From: Paratinospora sagittata
Taxonomy: Eukaryota > Streptophyta > Magnoliopsida > Ranunculales > Menispermaceae
Direction of reading: 5' to 3'
Assembly (NCBI GenBank): GCA_035771175.1
Contig: CM069589.1
Location: forward strand, 30,572,201-30,636,200
Length of the DNA stretch: 64,000 nucleotides
Shown: positions 31,609-43,191 of the stretch, piece after piece
How positions within the stretch are numbered: position 1 is the stretch's first letter
Layout: each line of letters begins with the position of its first letter
The notes under the pieces: generated by a model
Told to the model about the DNA's origin: nothing
The model's input: the letters and a program-made list of their open reading frames with translations, nothing else
Databases searched by the model: none
Translations under genes and position numbers: made by a program

Positions 31609-33154
31609 TCAGCTATTACTAGAAAATAATTCAGGGTATTTCGGTTTAATTATTTCGTCTAGTTCCCATGTTGCTTCCTCTACTTCGTGGTGATCCCAGA
31701 GCACCTTCACAAGTGGTATGCTACATCGCCTTAGTTCTTGAGTTTTTCTATCCAGAATTTGTATGATTCTCTCCTAATACTTATTTTCTTCTTCAACCTG
31801 AACCTCGACCAGAGAGATGATATGAGAAGGATCAGGACGATACTTTCGAAGCATGGATACGTGAAAAACGTCATGAACCTTAGACATGGACGATGAAAGG
31901 GATAGATGATAGGCTAGTTTGCCAGTACATTCAATGATCTGAAATGGACCGATATACCATGGGGAGAGCTTTCCTTTGATCCCAAAACGTTTGACACCTC
32001 TTGTAGGCTAAACTTTTAGAAAAACCAAGTCCCCCTTATCAAATTTTGGAGGCTATCACCGCTTGTCAGCGTAGCTCTTCTGTATACTTTGTGCTACACA
32101 AAGTTGATCATTTACTAGTGTGATCTTCTCAGAAGTTTTTTGAACTAGTTCAGGCCCCAACTACGGTCGATCTGCCATATCTAACCAGCATACCGGAGAT
32201 CTGCAAGGGCGACCATAGAGAGCCTCATATGGTGCCATGCCGATACTGGTTTGGTAGCTGTTGTTGTATGCAAACTTCGCCAAATGTAAGCGGTTCGCCC
32301 ATCCGTTATGAGATTCCAAAATGCACCCTCGTAACATATCCTCTAATATCTGGATCAACCGTTCTAACTGCCCGTCAGTCTGTGGCTGAAAGTTGTGCTC
32401 ATGGTGATCCTAGAGCCCATTTTACTCTAGAAGCTCTGCCAAAATTTTGATGTGAATCGAGGGTCTCGATCAGAGACTATCGTGAGTGGTATGCCTTGTA
32501 GGCGTACGATATCTCTTTCATACAATTCTCCAAGCTTGGCCGGATTATCCATGAACTTTATTGGTAAAAAGTGTGCAGACTTTGTAAGTCTGTCAATGAT
32601 AACCCGGATTGCATCTTGTCCTTTCATATTTTGAGGTAAGGCCGAAACAAAATCCATTGCGATGTTCTCCCATTTCCATTCTCAAATAGGTAGAGGCTGG
32701 AGAAGTCCAGAGGGAAGTTTGTGTTCTGCCTTACGAGACATCGAGCAACGAAGTCTACAATAGCCTTTTTCATTCCAGAAAACCAGAATTGTCGCTTGAC
32801 ATCCTTGTACATCTTGTCTCCCCTAGGATGCGTAACGAACCTCGAACAATGCATTTTAGAGAGCACTTCTTTCTGACCTTGAGGATCATTCGGTAGACAG
32901 AGACGTTTTTTGTTTAGAATGGCCCTATCATTATAGACCGACCAGTGAGGAAGGTCCTGTCCACTGAGTAGAAGTTCTCGTTTCTCCATTATCATAGGGT
33001 CGTTGGCTTGAGCTGCTGAAACCTTTCGAATAAGCTTAGAGGTAGCTGATAATTGAGAGAGTCGTGATCCTCCTCCCTCCTCTATGAGCTGTAGGTTAAA
33101 ATTCTCCATCTCTGAAGCCAACTTCCCCATCTTGAAGTTAAGAGTGCAAGTAGT
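31609..33154 (-). pseudogene. Integrase and chromodomain of element G
   Basis: The frame, broken into several pieces, shows the H2C2 zinc region (CSRFVTHPRGDKMYKDVKRQ, with the second cysteine pair degraded at CLVRQN), then the core block VIIDRLTKSAHFLPIKF, then DRDPRFTSKFWQSF, and WANRLHLAKFAYNNSYQTSI with ALYGRPCRSPVCW. The C-terminus carries LWDHHEVEEATWELDEIIKP, a chromodomain-like stretch of the chromovirus group, ending at a stop at 31609-31611. Frameshifts occur near 32640, 32420 and 32150. The upstream end joins element B at 33155. In an active element the chromodomain would direct insertion toward heterochromatin. Confidence 0.85.
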
Positions 33155-34974
33155 TGTTAGCTAAGAGGTGTCCAAGAGGGGGGGTGAATTGGACATGTAG
33201 CAGATTTTAACCTTTCTTTAAATTGTGCGGAATAATGAAAGCAGATTAAACAAAGTATAACAACGAGATACAGTAAATGTAAATTAGACAATGCATGCAA
33301 GATTTATAGTGGTTCGGTCACGCCTACATCCACTACCTAACCACCTCAGTTAGGATTTGTTCAAACTCCACTATGGATCTTCTTACAGGTGAATATCAAA
33401 CCGGAACACTTTCTCAAGTTAGGGGCATGAGAGGACCGTTTCTCTACTTACAGGTGAGAAAGAACTTATTCTCAACTTACTGGTGTGAGAAGACCGCTTA
33501 CAACTTTGAGCAACACTTCCTCTAACTCAGTGACTTACCAGTCACTACAATCTGATTATAGAATGAGATATGATTCTCTTTACTCAGAGTCAAAGTGATA
33601 CTTACAACGCTTTGGATTGAACCTTCTGTTGCCACAGATTCAACGAAATATGTATGATGAAGTTTATGTTGAAAACAGGTTCAAATAGCTTTTGTCTTCG
33701 TTAATGAGTTTTTTAAATAATGAAGAAGAAGATCGATCAACCCAGAAGACTTGAAGTTTTTCTTTCAAAAGATCATATGATCAAGCACAAGTGAAAGAAG
33801 ACGAACTTACAAAACGTGTTTTTGGTGCAAAAGAAAAACGGTCAATACGTTTTAAATGAATATTAGTTTTTGTATTTCATTAGTTAGTTTTTCTCCTCTG
33901 AGGCAACACGTATATATAGGAATAACAGAGGCGCAATGGACTTGGTAAATTTGGCGCTCTAAGTTATTTCAAATATAACGTTAACATTCTTTCCAAAAAT
34001 GAATCTATTCAGCTTAATGCATATTACGACGATAGCACCTAAATCATCTGACCCTTTCATGAAAGTGGAATGTTCTGACAAAGTTTTAGAACGTTTTAAA
34101 GAGTTCTGAAATGTTTTTGTACGATTCTGAAAAGTTCTGAAAAGTATTCGTATGTTTCTGAAAAAGGTTAACAGAAATGGCAGTAATGTCAGAACAACAA
34201 AAATATATTTTCTGTCGTATTGTTCCTTTAAGGGCACTCATATAACATCAGCGTCCTACTGAACAATGAAGTGAGGACGCTACTAAGTAGTAAGCGTCCT
34301 GACTTACTTTGACAATTAAACAACTTAAAACATGAGGGCGCTACTTCGCAGTAAGGGACCTGTTTTGTTTTAATACGCAAAACATATGAGGGCGTTACTC
34401 AAGAGTAAGTGTCTTGAACTATTAAAAGCAGTTTTAAGACAATGTTTAAGCGCGCTGACAGACGGTTAGCGTATTGAAAGTTACTTAAGTTGTTTAAGCG
34501 CGCTGACACAAGTAGCTTCCTGATAATTTATTCAACTTATAACTTATCAGCATCCTTAAAGATAGAAATCACTTAAATATAAAAAGATTTTTCAGCAAGC
34601 TGAAACTAAGTCAGCGTCCTGACATTCTCAGAGGTTTAGGGTTTAGATAAAACATAAAGTAACCGGATTAAATCAAACATGCAACCACTTGATTAAAACA
34701 TGCAGGCATGCATATTGCTAAATCACATGGCATAGAAGGTCCTACAACCTATCATAATCTAATCATACAAATAAACATCTTGAAACAATCATGGTCTTCA
34801 AGAAGATTTTTTAATTCGTTCGCCATGCACCATTGAATCTTTGATACCTACAAGTGAGATTAGATATGCCATATGTGCAATAATATTATGAATAGAATGT
34901 AGTTTTGTAATCATCAAAATCTTTCATAATAGGGACTTATTCTCGTAAGGGACATGAGGATAATTGGTTCAACA
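33155..34974 (-). repeat. 3' LTR of element B, with an internal deletion
   Basis: Collinear with 39948-41935 but about 185 bases shorter at 34632-34646, where a short TTTAGGG-like filler sits. In the minus sense it starts TGTTGAACCAATTATCC and carries the AGGACGCT palindrome array (34215-34620). Confidence 0.9.
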
Positions 34975-35241
34975 ATCTCCCCCTTTGTGATGATTTCAAA
35001 CACATTACTGTAGGCTTTGAAGCAAACTAATAAAGTGATGTATGTATGCATGAGATGCAGTACTAATGTTCCTTGTTTCATATGATAAGAGTGTATTGAC
35101 CAGGAATAAACATAAACTATCATTAAGACTCCCCCTTAGTGTTATACTCCCCCTGAGTTTATGATGCTTCAATGATAGTACTTTCTCCCCATTTTGAAAT
35201 ATCAAAAAGAGTAAAGTAACATGAAGGTAAGCATCAAAGTG
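34975..35241 (-). other. Multiple polypurine tracts of element B
   Basis: The minus strand shows CAAAGGGGGAGAT abutting the LTR, and further G-rich purine runs near 35130-35155 and 35185-35195. A short ORF across this stretch recurs in A (13470-13673), but I read the conservation as that of the tracts. Confidence 0.7.
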
Positions 35242-36800
35242 CTACTGATCGGATTCACAGAACATTCCAAGTTCTCTGCGAATATGAACAAACTGGTTTT
35301 TTTGTAGGGCTTTAGCAAATATATCAGTCAGTTGTTCTTTGGTGCCAATATGAGATAATACGACTTCTCCATTTTGCACATGATCCCATAAAAAGTGATG
35401 TCTTATTTGAATATGCTTAGTTCGGGAGTGCAATACATGATTTTTAGATATGTTAATAGCGCTAGTATTATCACCTAAAATTTCAGCACATTGAATGAAT
35501 ATTTGATAATCCTGAAGTTGTTGTTTCATGTAAAGAACTTGAGAATAGCAACTTCCAGCTGCAACATATTCTGCTTCAGCAGTGGATAGTACTACCAAAT
35601 GTTGTTTCTTGCAGAACCAAGAAATCAGAGAATTTCCAAGAAAATGACAAAATTCGAAGGTATTTTTCTTATTAGTTAGACTGCCGGCATAGTCGGAGTC
35701 TACATAACTTCTGAGATCAAAAGTAGTACCTTTGGAATACAAAATTCCTAAATTTATTGTGCCATTTATGTATCTGAATATTCGTTTGACACATTTTAAA
35801 TGAGATTCTTTCGGTTCAGATTGAAATCTTGCACATAGACAGACACTGACCATAATGTCAGGTCGACTTGATGTTAGGTACAAAAGACTTTCAATCATGC
35901 TTCTATAAAGTTTTGAATCAATTGATTTACCTTTTTCATCCTTATCTAATTTTATTGCAGAAGTACAAAGAGTGTCAATCGATTTCAAATTGTGCATTTG
36001 AAACTTTTTAACTATTTCCTTAGCATACTTTGATTGTCTTAAGAAGGTGTCTTTCGGCATTTGTTTAATTTGTAAGTCGAGAAAGTATGTAAGTTCTCCC
36101 ATCATACTCATTTCAAATTCCTTCTGCATTAATTTTGAAAACTCATCACATAGTTCTTTGTTTGAAGCACCAAAAATGATATCGTCCACATATATTTGAA
36201 CAATGAGCATATTATCATTGTGGTGTTTGACAAACAAAGTTGGATCAAGTTTTCCTTTTTGAAACTTATGATCTAAAAGAAATGAACTCAGTCGATCATA
36301 CCAAGCTCTTGGAGCTTGTCTCAATCCATATAAGGCTTTGTGGAGTTTGAACACATATTCTGGGTCTTGAGCATCCTCAAACCCTGTAGGTTGTTCCACA
36401 TGTACCTCTTCATTGATGTAACCATTTAGAAAAGTACCCTTTACATCCATTTGGTATAAGGGAAAATCCTTGTAACAAGCGTAGGCAAGTAACATTCTTA
36501 TTGCCTCTAGTCTTGCTACTGGGGCAAAAGCTTCTTCGAAATCTATGCCTTCTTCCTGGTTGTACCCTTATGCAACCAGTCTATCCTTATTACAGACAAT
36601 GATGCCTTGTTCATTCTTTTTGTTTCTGAAGATCCATTTGGTTCTTATAACCAATTGATGAAAAGGTCTAGGAACCAATTCCCATATTTTGTTGTGCACA
36701 AAGTGTCCTATTTCTTTTTGCAAAGTAAGAATCCAGTTTTCATCTTTCAGTGCATCTTCCACTTTAATTGGTTCAAATTGTTATACAAAAGCAACAAGCT
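35242..36800 (-). pseudogene. Reverse transcriptase and RNase H of element B (417-codon open segment)
   Basis: The domain opens near 36770 with EDALKDENWILTLQKEIGHF and VIRTKWIFRNKKNEQG; a TAA at 36568-36570 follows RLVA. The long uninterrupted segment from 36495 to 35242 then holds [39 protein letters not shown], the active-site YVDD (36181-36192), [19 protein letters not shown] and the RNase H blocks [38 protein letters not shown] and [14 protein letters not shown]. It ends with [14 protein letters not shown]. Relative to A it is far better preserved, and only the single stop separates it from the upstream part. Confidence 0.9.
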
Positions 36801-37640
36801 CTTGATCTTTTTGAATTGAGGCTCTAGTGGATACACCTTTTCTTGGATCTCCTAAAACTTGATCTTTGGAAAAACCTTGAAGTAGTCTAGAGTTTTTAGA
36901 AGATTCTAGAGATGGTTCAGGTTCAAGATCTATAACCTTGGTTGTCTTAGGTTCATCGTCATCAAAATTTAATTGCTTAAATTCATCCTCAAGACTTTTC
37001 TTATTAACACTTTCATCAAAGTTTACATGAATTGATTCTTCTACAGTTTGATTTGATTTGTTGAAGACTTTGTAGGCTCTATTGTGAGAAGAATATCCTA
37101 AGAATATTCCTATGTCAGATTTAGGTTCAAACTTGTCTAGATTGAATTTATCATTTAGAAAAAAACATTTACATCTGAATACTCGAAAGTAACTGATGTT
37201 GGTGCTCTACCCTTCCATAGTTCATATGGAGTTTTATTCAAATCTTTTCTAATTAGAACTCGGTTCATCACATAGGAGGTAGTGTTTATAGCTTCACCCA
37301 AAAATGATTTGCAGTGTTATACTCATTGAGCATTGTTCTATACATCTCTTGCAAAGTTTTGTTCTTTCTTTCAACTACACCATTTTGTTGTAGTGTCCTA
37401 GGGCTGATAGATGGTAAGTGTAACCTTTATTGTTACAAAATACTTTGAGATTTTTATTGACAAGTTTACCACCTCTATCACTCCTAATTATGTTGATTTT
37501 GTGCCCTTTTTCATTTTTGACTCTTTTACAGAGTTTTATAAATGTTTCACAAGCATCAGATTTATGAGCTAATAGAAATACCCAAGTAAATCGAGTAAAG
37601 TCATACAATCACAAACACATATGATTTACCACCTAAGCTA
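36801..37640 (-). pseudogene. Integrase of element B, degenerate
   Basis: Recognisable pieces are DFTRFTWVFLLAHKSDACET, NIIRSDRGGKLVNKNLKVFC (the E of GGEF changed to K) and a CNNKGYTYHLS passage. Frame changes follow at about 37375 and 37300; then TMLNEYNTANHF-type, KNLNKTPYELWKGR and FRVFRCKCFFLND-type pieces can be followed to about 36960. The polyprotein is not translatable here. Confidence 0.82.
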
Positions 37641-37780
37641 TGGGTTCTGGTTGGTCCGAAAAGATCCATGTGAATTAGTTCGAGAACTCTAGAGGTTGAT
37701 TGATGCCTCTTGCTCTTAAATGATGATCGGGTGTGCGTGCCAAGTCGACATGGTTCACAAACCTTGTCATTTGAGTAAGT

Positions 37781-38280
37781 TCATTTCGGAATTCCCGTGG
37801 CCAGATCATGTGTAACAATTCTAGATATGTTGTCCATATTAATATGAGCTAATCTCCTATGCCATAGCCATGTATCATTACCAGAGATAACACTTAAACA
37901 TGCTACATTTTGTTTCTTCATGTCATTGAAGTTTGTGCAATACACATTCTTAATTTTAGATGCCATGAATGCAACAGTTTTATCAGCATGCTTGACAATA
38001 CACCTATTTGCCTCAAATGAAATGTCATAACCCTTGTCACATAATTGACTTATGCTTAAGAGATTATGCTTCAGCCTTTTAACATAAAGTACATCAGATA
38101 TGGCTAGAGAATCGTTACCAATAGTTTCAATGCCTTCAATATCACCTTTTTTATTGTCTTCGAAGGTGACCTTTCCTCCTTTCTTCTTTTCAAGGCTCAA
38201 AAAGTTAGATTTATCTCCATACATGTGCCTGGAACAGCCGTTGTCTAGATACTATACTTCTTCATTTTTGCATATCTACA
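37781..38280 (-). pseudogene. Protease and GAG-pre-integrase region of element B
   Basis: The 147-codon segment has KKGGKVTFEDNKKGDIEGIE, DSLAISDVLYVKRLKHNLLS and LWHRRLAHINMDNISRIVTH, the pre-integrase His motif. Just upstream (38224-38280) the active-site passage reads YLDNGCSRHMY with D-N-G instead of D-S-G, and a stop precedes it, so the protease is probably dead. Confidence 0.82.
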
Positions 38281-38555
38281 CAACATAAAATATCTTTGAC
38301 TTTGGTACCCATGCTTGTTTGGGTCCATGCATGTTAGCATTAGTAAGAACAAATTTTTCAATCCATGCATATTTTCTTTTCTTTCTACGTAAGACATTGC
38401 ATCTGAGTACTGTATGACCTTCCCAATGGCATTTGTTGCGTGTTGGTCTCTTGGTCAGTACGATGTTGTACTCCTTTTGTTTAGACCATGAGTGCAGCCT
38501 AGTTTAGTCTTGTCAAATGCACATTTTTGTGATCCTAGCATCATGTCAAATATTT

Positions 38556-39894
38556 TTAACCATTTGTGAATTTAATCACTGTGCAGTGCAAGTCTTCCTT
38601 TTCTTTTCTAAGAGTTTCATTTTCATTTTTCAGTTTTCGAACAACTTTCTTAAGTTGTTCATTATCTAGAGACAGTCCGTCTAGCCCTTCTTGTTGGAAT
38701 TCAATTTTCTCAAGAGCGTCTTCTAGACTATGCTTAAGTTTTTCATTCTTCCCAATCTCTTTACTAAGTTTTGACTTAAGCTCCTGAATGTAAATGTTGA
38801 ACTCATGTGATTTTTCAGTAGGTTCAGTTTTTACATCTGTGTTTTCCATTAAGCATAATGTAGCCGTGTGATTTGAATCCACTTCATCTTCGCTTGAGCT
38901 TGAATCATCCCCATGTGGCTTTGAGAACTTTCTTGTCTTTTCTGTAAGAGTTGGTGTTCTTCTTATATTTTATAGGGCATTCCCTTTTTATATGACCTGG
39001 TTTGTTACAACCGTAACATATTAACTCTACGGGTTTAGACTCGGGTTTCTTTCTTTTGTGAAACCTTGAGTAAGAGTTATTCTTACTCTTTCTCCTATGT
39101 AACTTATTGAACTTTCTAGATAACATATCCATGTCATCTTCTGAGTCTGAATCATTTTCAGCATCAGTTTCAGCAGTGAGGGTAATTGATTTCTTTTCTT
39201 TTTCCTCAATCTTGACCGGACACATTGTCTCTTTTAGCTTCATTTCATGAACCATTAATGAACCACACAGTTCATCAAAAGTGTATTCAGCTAGATTATT
39301 GGCTTCTTTTATGGTTGTGGCCTTGGATTCCCATGCTCTGGGTAGACCTCTTAGAAAATTTCTAACAGTTTCTTCTTGGTCATAGATTTTTCCTAGGTTC
39401 TTCATCTCATTGATGTTTGTTGTAAACCGAGCAATAGCTTCAACTATCGACTCGGTCTCCTTGATCCTATAGGTTTCATATTTTTCAACTAACAGTTGGA
39501 GCTTTGCCTTTTTAACTTGCAAAGTTCCTTTGTGGGTGACCTCTAACTTGTTCCAGATTTCCTTAGCAGTTTCACACGCGCTAACTCTATTGAACTCTTC
39601 GACTGATAAACTACAAAACAAAATGTTTACAGCTTGGTTATTCAATAGTTCTATTTTCTTTTCTTTAGCACTCCATTCGTCTATATCCTTTGGGACATTA
39701 GCACCATCAACTATTTTAGTAGGCGTTGGACAGCCGTGTGTCACAACATCCCACATCTCTAGATCTTGGGCTTTAAGGTAATACCTAATCTTAGTTTTGC
39801 AGTGTGAATAGTTTTCTCCCTTGAACAGTGATGGTCGGTTGGTGGAGTTTCCTTAACCTGAGAGATAAGTGCTTCTTTCGTTTTGTCCTGCCAT
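38556..39894 (-). pseudogene. gag of element B
   Basis: The ATG at 39894 opens MAGQNERSTYLSG, followed at once by a TAA where A has Lys. The UBN2-type domain reads on from the WDVVTHGCPTPTKIVDGANV passage through ESIVEAIARFTTNINEMKNL and LPRAWESKATTIKEANNLAE. A complete CCHC knuckle, CYGCNKPGHIKRECP, lies near 39000-38960. A stop after ATWG (38905) precedes a Lys/Glu-rich coiled coil (38556-38882: IQELKSKLSKEIGKNEKLKH and a heptad-like LKNENETLRKEKEDL run). B preserves the segment deleted from A. Confidence 0.88.
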
Positions 39895-39935
39895 ACTCAA
39901 TCAAAGATGGTTAGATATTTTGATGGTTAACCTAC

Positions 39936-39946
39936 TCTGATATCAA
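39936..39946 (-). other. Primer-binding site of element B
   Basis: The minus strand reads TTGATATCAGAG next to the LTR start, one or two bases off the initiator-Met consensus. Confidence 0.8.
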
Positions 39947-39947
39947 T

Positions 39948-41935
39948 TGTTGGCCCAAATGTGTCCAAGAAGGGGGTGAATTGGACACTTAGTAGATTTA
40001 AACCTTTCTTTAAATTGTACGGAATAATGAAAGCAGATTAAACAAAATATAACAACGAGATACAGTAAATGTAAATGGGACAATGCAAGCAATATTTATA
40101 GTGGTTCGGTCGCGCCTACATCCGCTACCTAACTTCCTAAGTTATGATTTGTTCAAACTCCATTATGGATCTTCTTACAAGTAAAGATCACACCGGAACA
40201 CTTTCTCAACTTACGGGTGTGAGGGACCGTGTCTCTACTTACAGGTGAGAAAGAACCTATTCTCAACTTACTGATGTGAAAAGACCTCTTACAACTCTGA
40301 ACAACACTTGCTCTAACTCAGTGACCTACCCATCACTACAATCTAATTACTGAATGAGATATGATTCCCTTTACTCATAATCAAAGTGATACTTACAACG
40401 CTTTGGATTGAACCTTCTGTTGCCACAGATTCAACGAAATATATATGATGAAGTTTATGCTGAAAACAGGTTCAAATAGCTTTTGTCTTCGTTAATGGAT
40501 TTTTTAAATAATGAAGAAGAAGATCAATCAACCCAGAAGACTTGAAGTTTTTCTTTCAAAAGATCATATTATCAAGCACAAGTGAAAGAAGACTAACTTA
40601 CAAAAAAGTGTTTTTGGTGCAAACGAAAAATGGTCAATACGTTTTAAATGAATATTAGTTTTTGTATTTCATTAGTTAGTTTTTCTGCTCTAAGACAGCA
40701 CATATATATAGGAATAACAGAGGCACAATGGACTTGGTAAATTTGGCGCTCTAAGTTATTTCAAATATAATGTTAACATTTTTTCCAAAAATGAATCTAT
40801 TTAGCTTAATGCATATTACGACGATAGCACCTGAATCATCTGACCCTTTCATGAAAGATGAATGTTCTGACAAAGTTTTTGAACGTTTTAAAAAGTTTTG
40901 AAAAGTTGTTGTACGATTCTGAAAAGCTCTGAAAAGTATTCGTACGTTTCTGAAAAAGTTTAACAGAAATGGCAGTAATGTCACAACAACAAAAATATAT
41001 TTTATGTCGTTTTGTTCCTTTGAGGGCGCACATAGAGCATCAGCGTCCTATTGAACAACGTAATGAGGGCGCAACTAAGTAGTAAGCGTCCTGACATGCT
41101 TTGACAATTAAGCGACTTAATGCATGAGGGCGCTACTTCGCAGCAAGCGTCATGTTTTTTTTTAAAACCCAAAACATATGAGGGCGCTACTCAAGAATAA
41201 GCATCCTGAACTATTAAAAGCAATTTTAAAACAATGTTTAAGCACGCTGACGAACGATGAGCATCTTGAAAGTTACTTAAGTTGATTATAAAGATGAGGG
41301 CGCTCTTACACAAGTAGCATCCTGATAATTCATTCAACTTATAACTTATCAGCGTCCTTAAAGATAGAAATCACTTAAAGATAAAAAGATCTTTCAACGA
41401 GCTGAAACTAAGTCAGCGTCCTGACATTCTCAGAGGTTGACAAAAGAAAGGTCACTACTAATAAGTAAGCAGCCTTATTAATCAGTTCAATTCACCCTTG
41501 AGCGTCCTAACAGTTTATCAGCGTCCTGACTAATCAAGTTCAGGAGGGCACTGCTAAATCATTAGCGTCTTGAAAGACTTTATAAAAATGATTTTTGATT
41601 TCTCGATTAAAACACGATAAAACATAAAGTAACCGGATTAAATCAAACATGCAACCAATCGATTAAAACATGCAAGCATGCATATTGATAAATCACATGG
41701 CATAGAAGGTCCTACAACCTATCATAATCTAATCATACAAATAAACATCTTCGAATGATCATGGTTTCAAGAAGAACTTTTAATACGTTCGTCATGCATC
41801 ATTGAATCTTTGATACCTTCAATGATATGCCATATGTGCAGTAATATCATGAATAGAATGTAGTTTTGTAATCATCAAAATCTTTCATAATAGGGACATA
41901 TTCTCGTAAGGGACAGGAGAATAAGTGGTTCAACA
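39948..41935 (-). repeat. 5' LTR of element B
   Basis: Runs from TGTTGGCCC (plus sense) to GGTTCAACA (1988 bp). It has the palindrome array (41020-41580), the hairpin stretch (40190-40300) and the CCACTATAAAT word in the minus sense near 40095-40105. Confidence 0.92.
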
Positions 41936-41998
41936 ACAACAACATAAGTTTTTCTACTCAGGGCATCAGCCACAACATTGGCCTTACCCGGATGGTAT
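41936..41998 (-). pseudogene. RNase H tail of element G (fragment between B and C)
   Basis: The minus strand reads [20 protein letters not shown], the end of a gypsy RNase H and connection domain. It joins the LNLRQ at 55941 across solo LTR C, and the integrase at 33154 across element B. Confidence 0.85.
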
Positions 41999-43191
41999 TG
42001 TTAACCTATATGGTTCATCCTTAGCACATCCCTAAAGTATACTCAATGAAGTATATTATGATGATCACAAACAAAGTATTTTTCAGTGCTAACGAACGTT
42101 TTTGAAGAACTTAGCTCTACACCAAAGGAAAAGCAAAAAATCAAAGAACGACTCGATCAAAGAGCTCAAAGGTTACATCCAACGATCAAGCTCGTTTCAA
42201 CTTACGGACTTCAACAATCATATCATGATGTCAAGATCATCTCAAGTGAATAATTCGATCAAAGGAAAAAAAATGCATATAAGTCGTGAAAGGACTCCAA
42301 TAATCGCATCATAAATCAAAGAATGGTTTGATCAAGCTTCGTGACAACATCTTCCGATCAACGTTCAAAGTCATCTCCAGCTCAAAGATCAGTAAAGAAG
42401 TCACAATGAAGAGTTGGAAGTACCGATCAAGAGAAATGAGAAATACACAAGGAAATTAAGGTATATCTTTCTCTGATCGTTATTGCTCAAAATGTTTTTC
42501 AAAACCATGCATATATCATTATCATATGTTTTCTAAATCTGCGTGTTTTGATTTCATGTTTTTAACTATATTTCAAATGATTTAAAGTGATATATTTAAT
42601 TTGAAATATACCGAGTTTTTATTCGCATTTATCGAATATTTTATCACGAGTAAAAATTGTTTTCAAAGAGTCTTTCAGGACGCTAATGAAATAACAACGC
42701 TCTCTTGAACTTGTTAAGTCAGGACACTGATAGGTCATTAGGACGCTGATAACGCTCAAGGTTGAAATGAACTGATTAATCAAGATGCTTACTTGTATAA
42801 TAGCGGCCTCCTCTATTAGCCAACCTTTGAAGTTGTCAGGAAGCTAACTAAGCATCTGATCACTGAAAGATCTCTTTAAGTTCTTCAAAGAATGTCTCTT
42901 TGAGGACGCTGATGGTTATAAGTTCATCAAACTATCAGGACGCTTACTGGATAGGACGCTGATTGTCCTTTAGCGTATTTCTTTTTAAATGTCATATGTT
43001 TTAAAAGATAGGATGCTTACTAAGAAAGTAGCGTCCTGATCTTACGATTTTATATTTTAAAAAGAAGGACGCTTACTACATAGGTAGCGCCCTCATCATA
43101 AGTTATTTTGTTTTAAAATGGCATGACGCTCATTCCATGAGTAGCGCCATCATAAGTAAAGTCTTAAATAAAGTCAGGACGCTAATTGTGC

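Larger units (their letters stand above)
33155..41935 (-). mobile_element. Element B: Ty1/copia Sirevirus-like retrotransposon, minus strand
   Basis: The element is 8.78 kb with LTRs at 33155-34974 and 39948-41935, and gag, protease, integrase, reverse transcriptase and RNase H read on the minus strand. It closely resembles element A (same gag start MAGQNERSTYLSG and same RT/RNase H text) and is a second copy of one family. It interrupts element G between ADALSRK and the GKLASEMENF segment. I could not find matching duplications: the left flank is GTAGT and the right flank ACAAC. The LTR end at 33155 reads TGTTAGC, altered from TGTTGGC. Confidence 0.9.

Noticed and set aside
42102..42314. 70-codon ORF rich in Ser/Lys near the start of solo LTR C
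   Set aside because: It lies within an LTR, has no relatives among the other LTRs here and is no longer than expected by chance in A-rich DNA.
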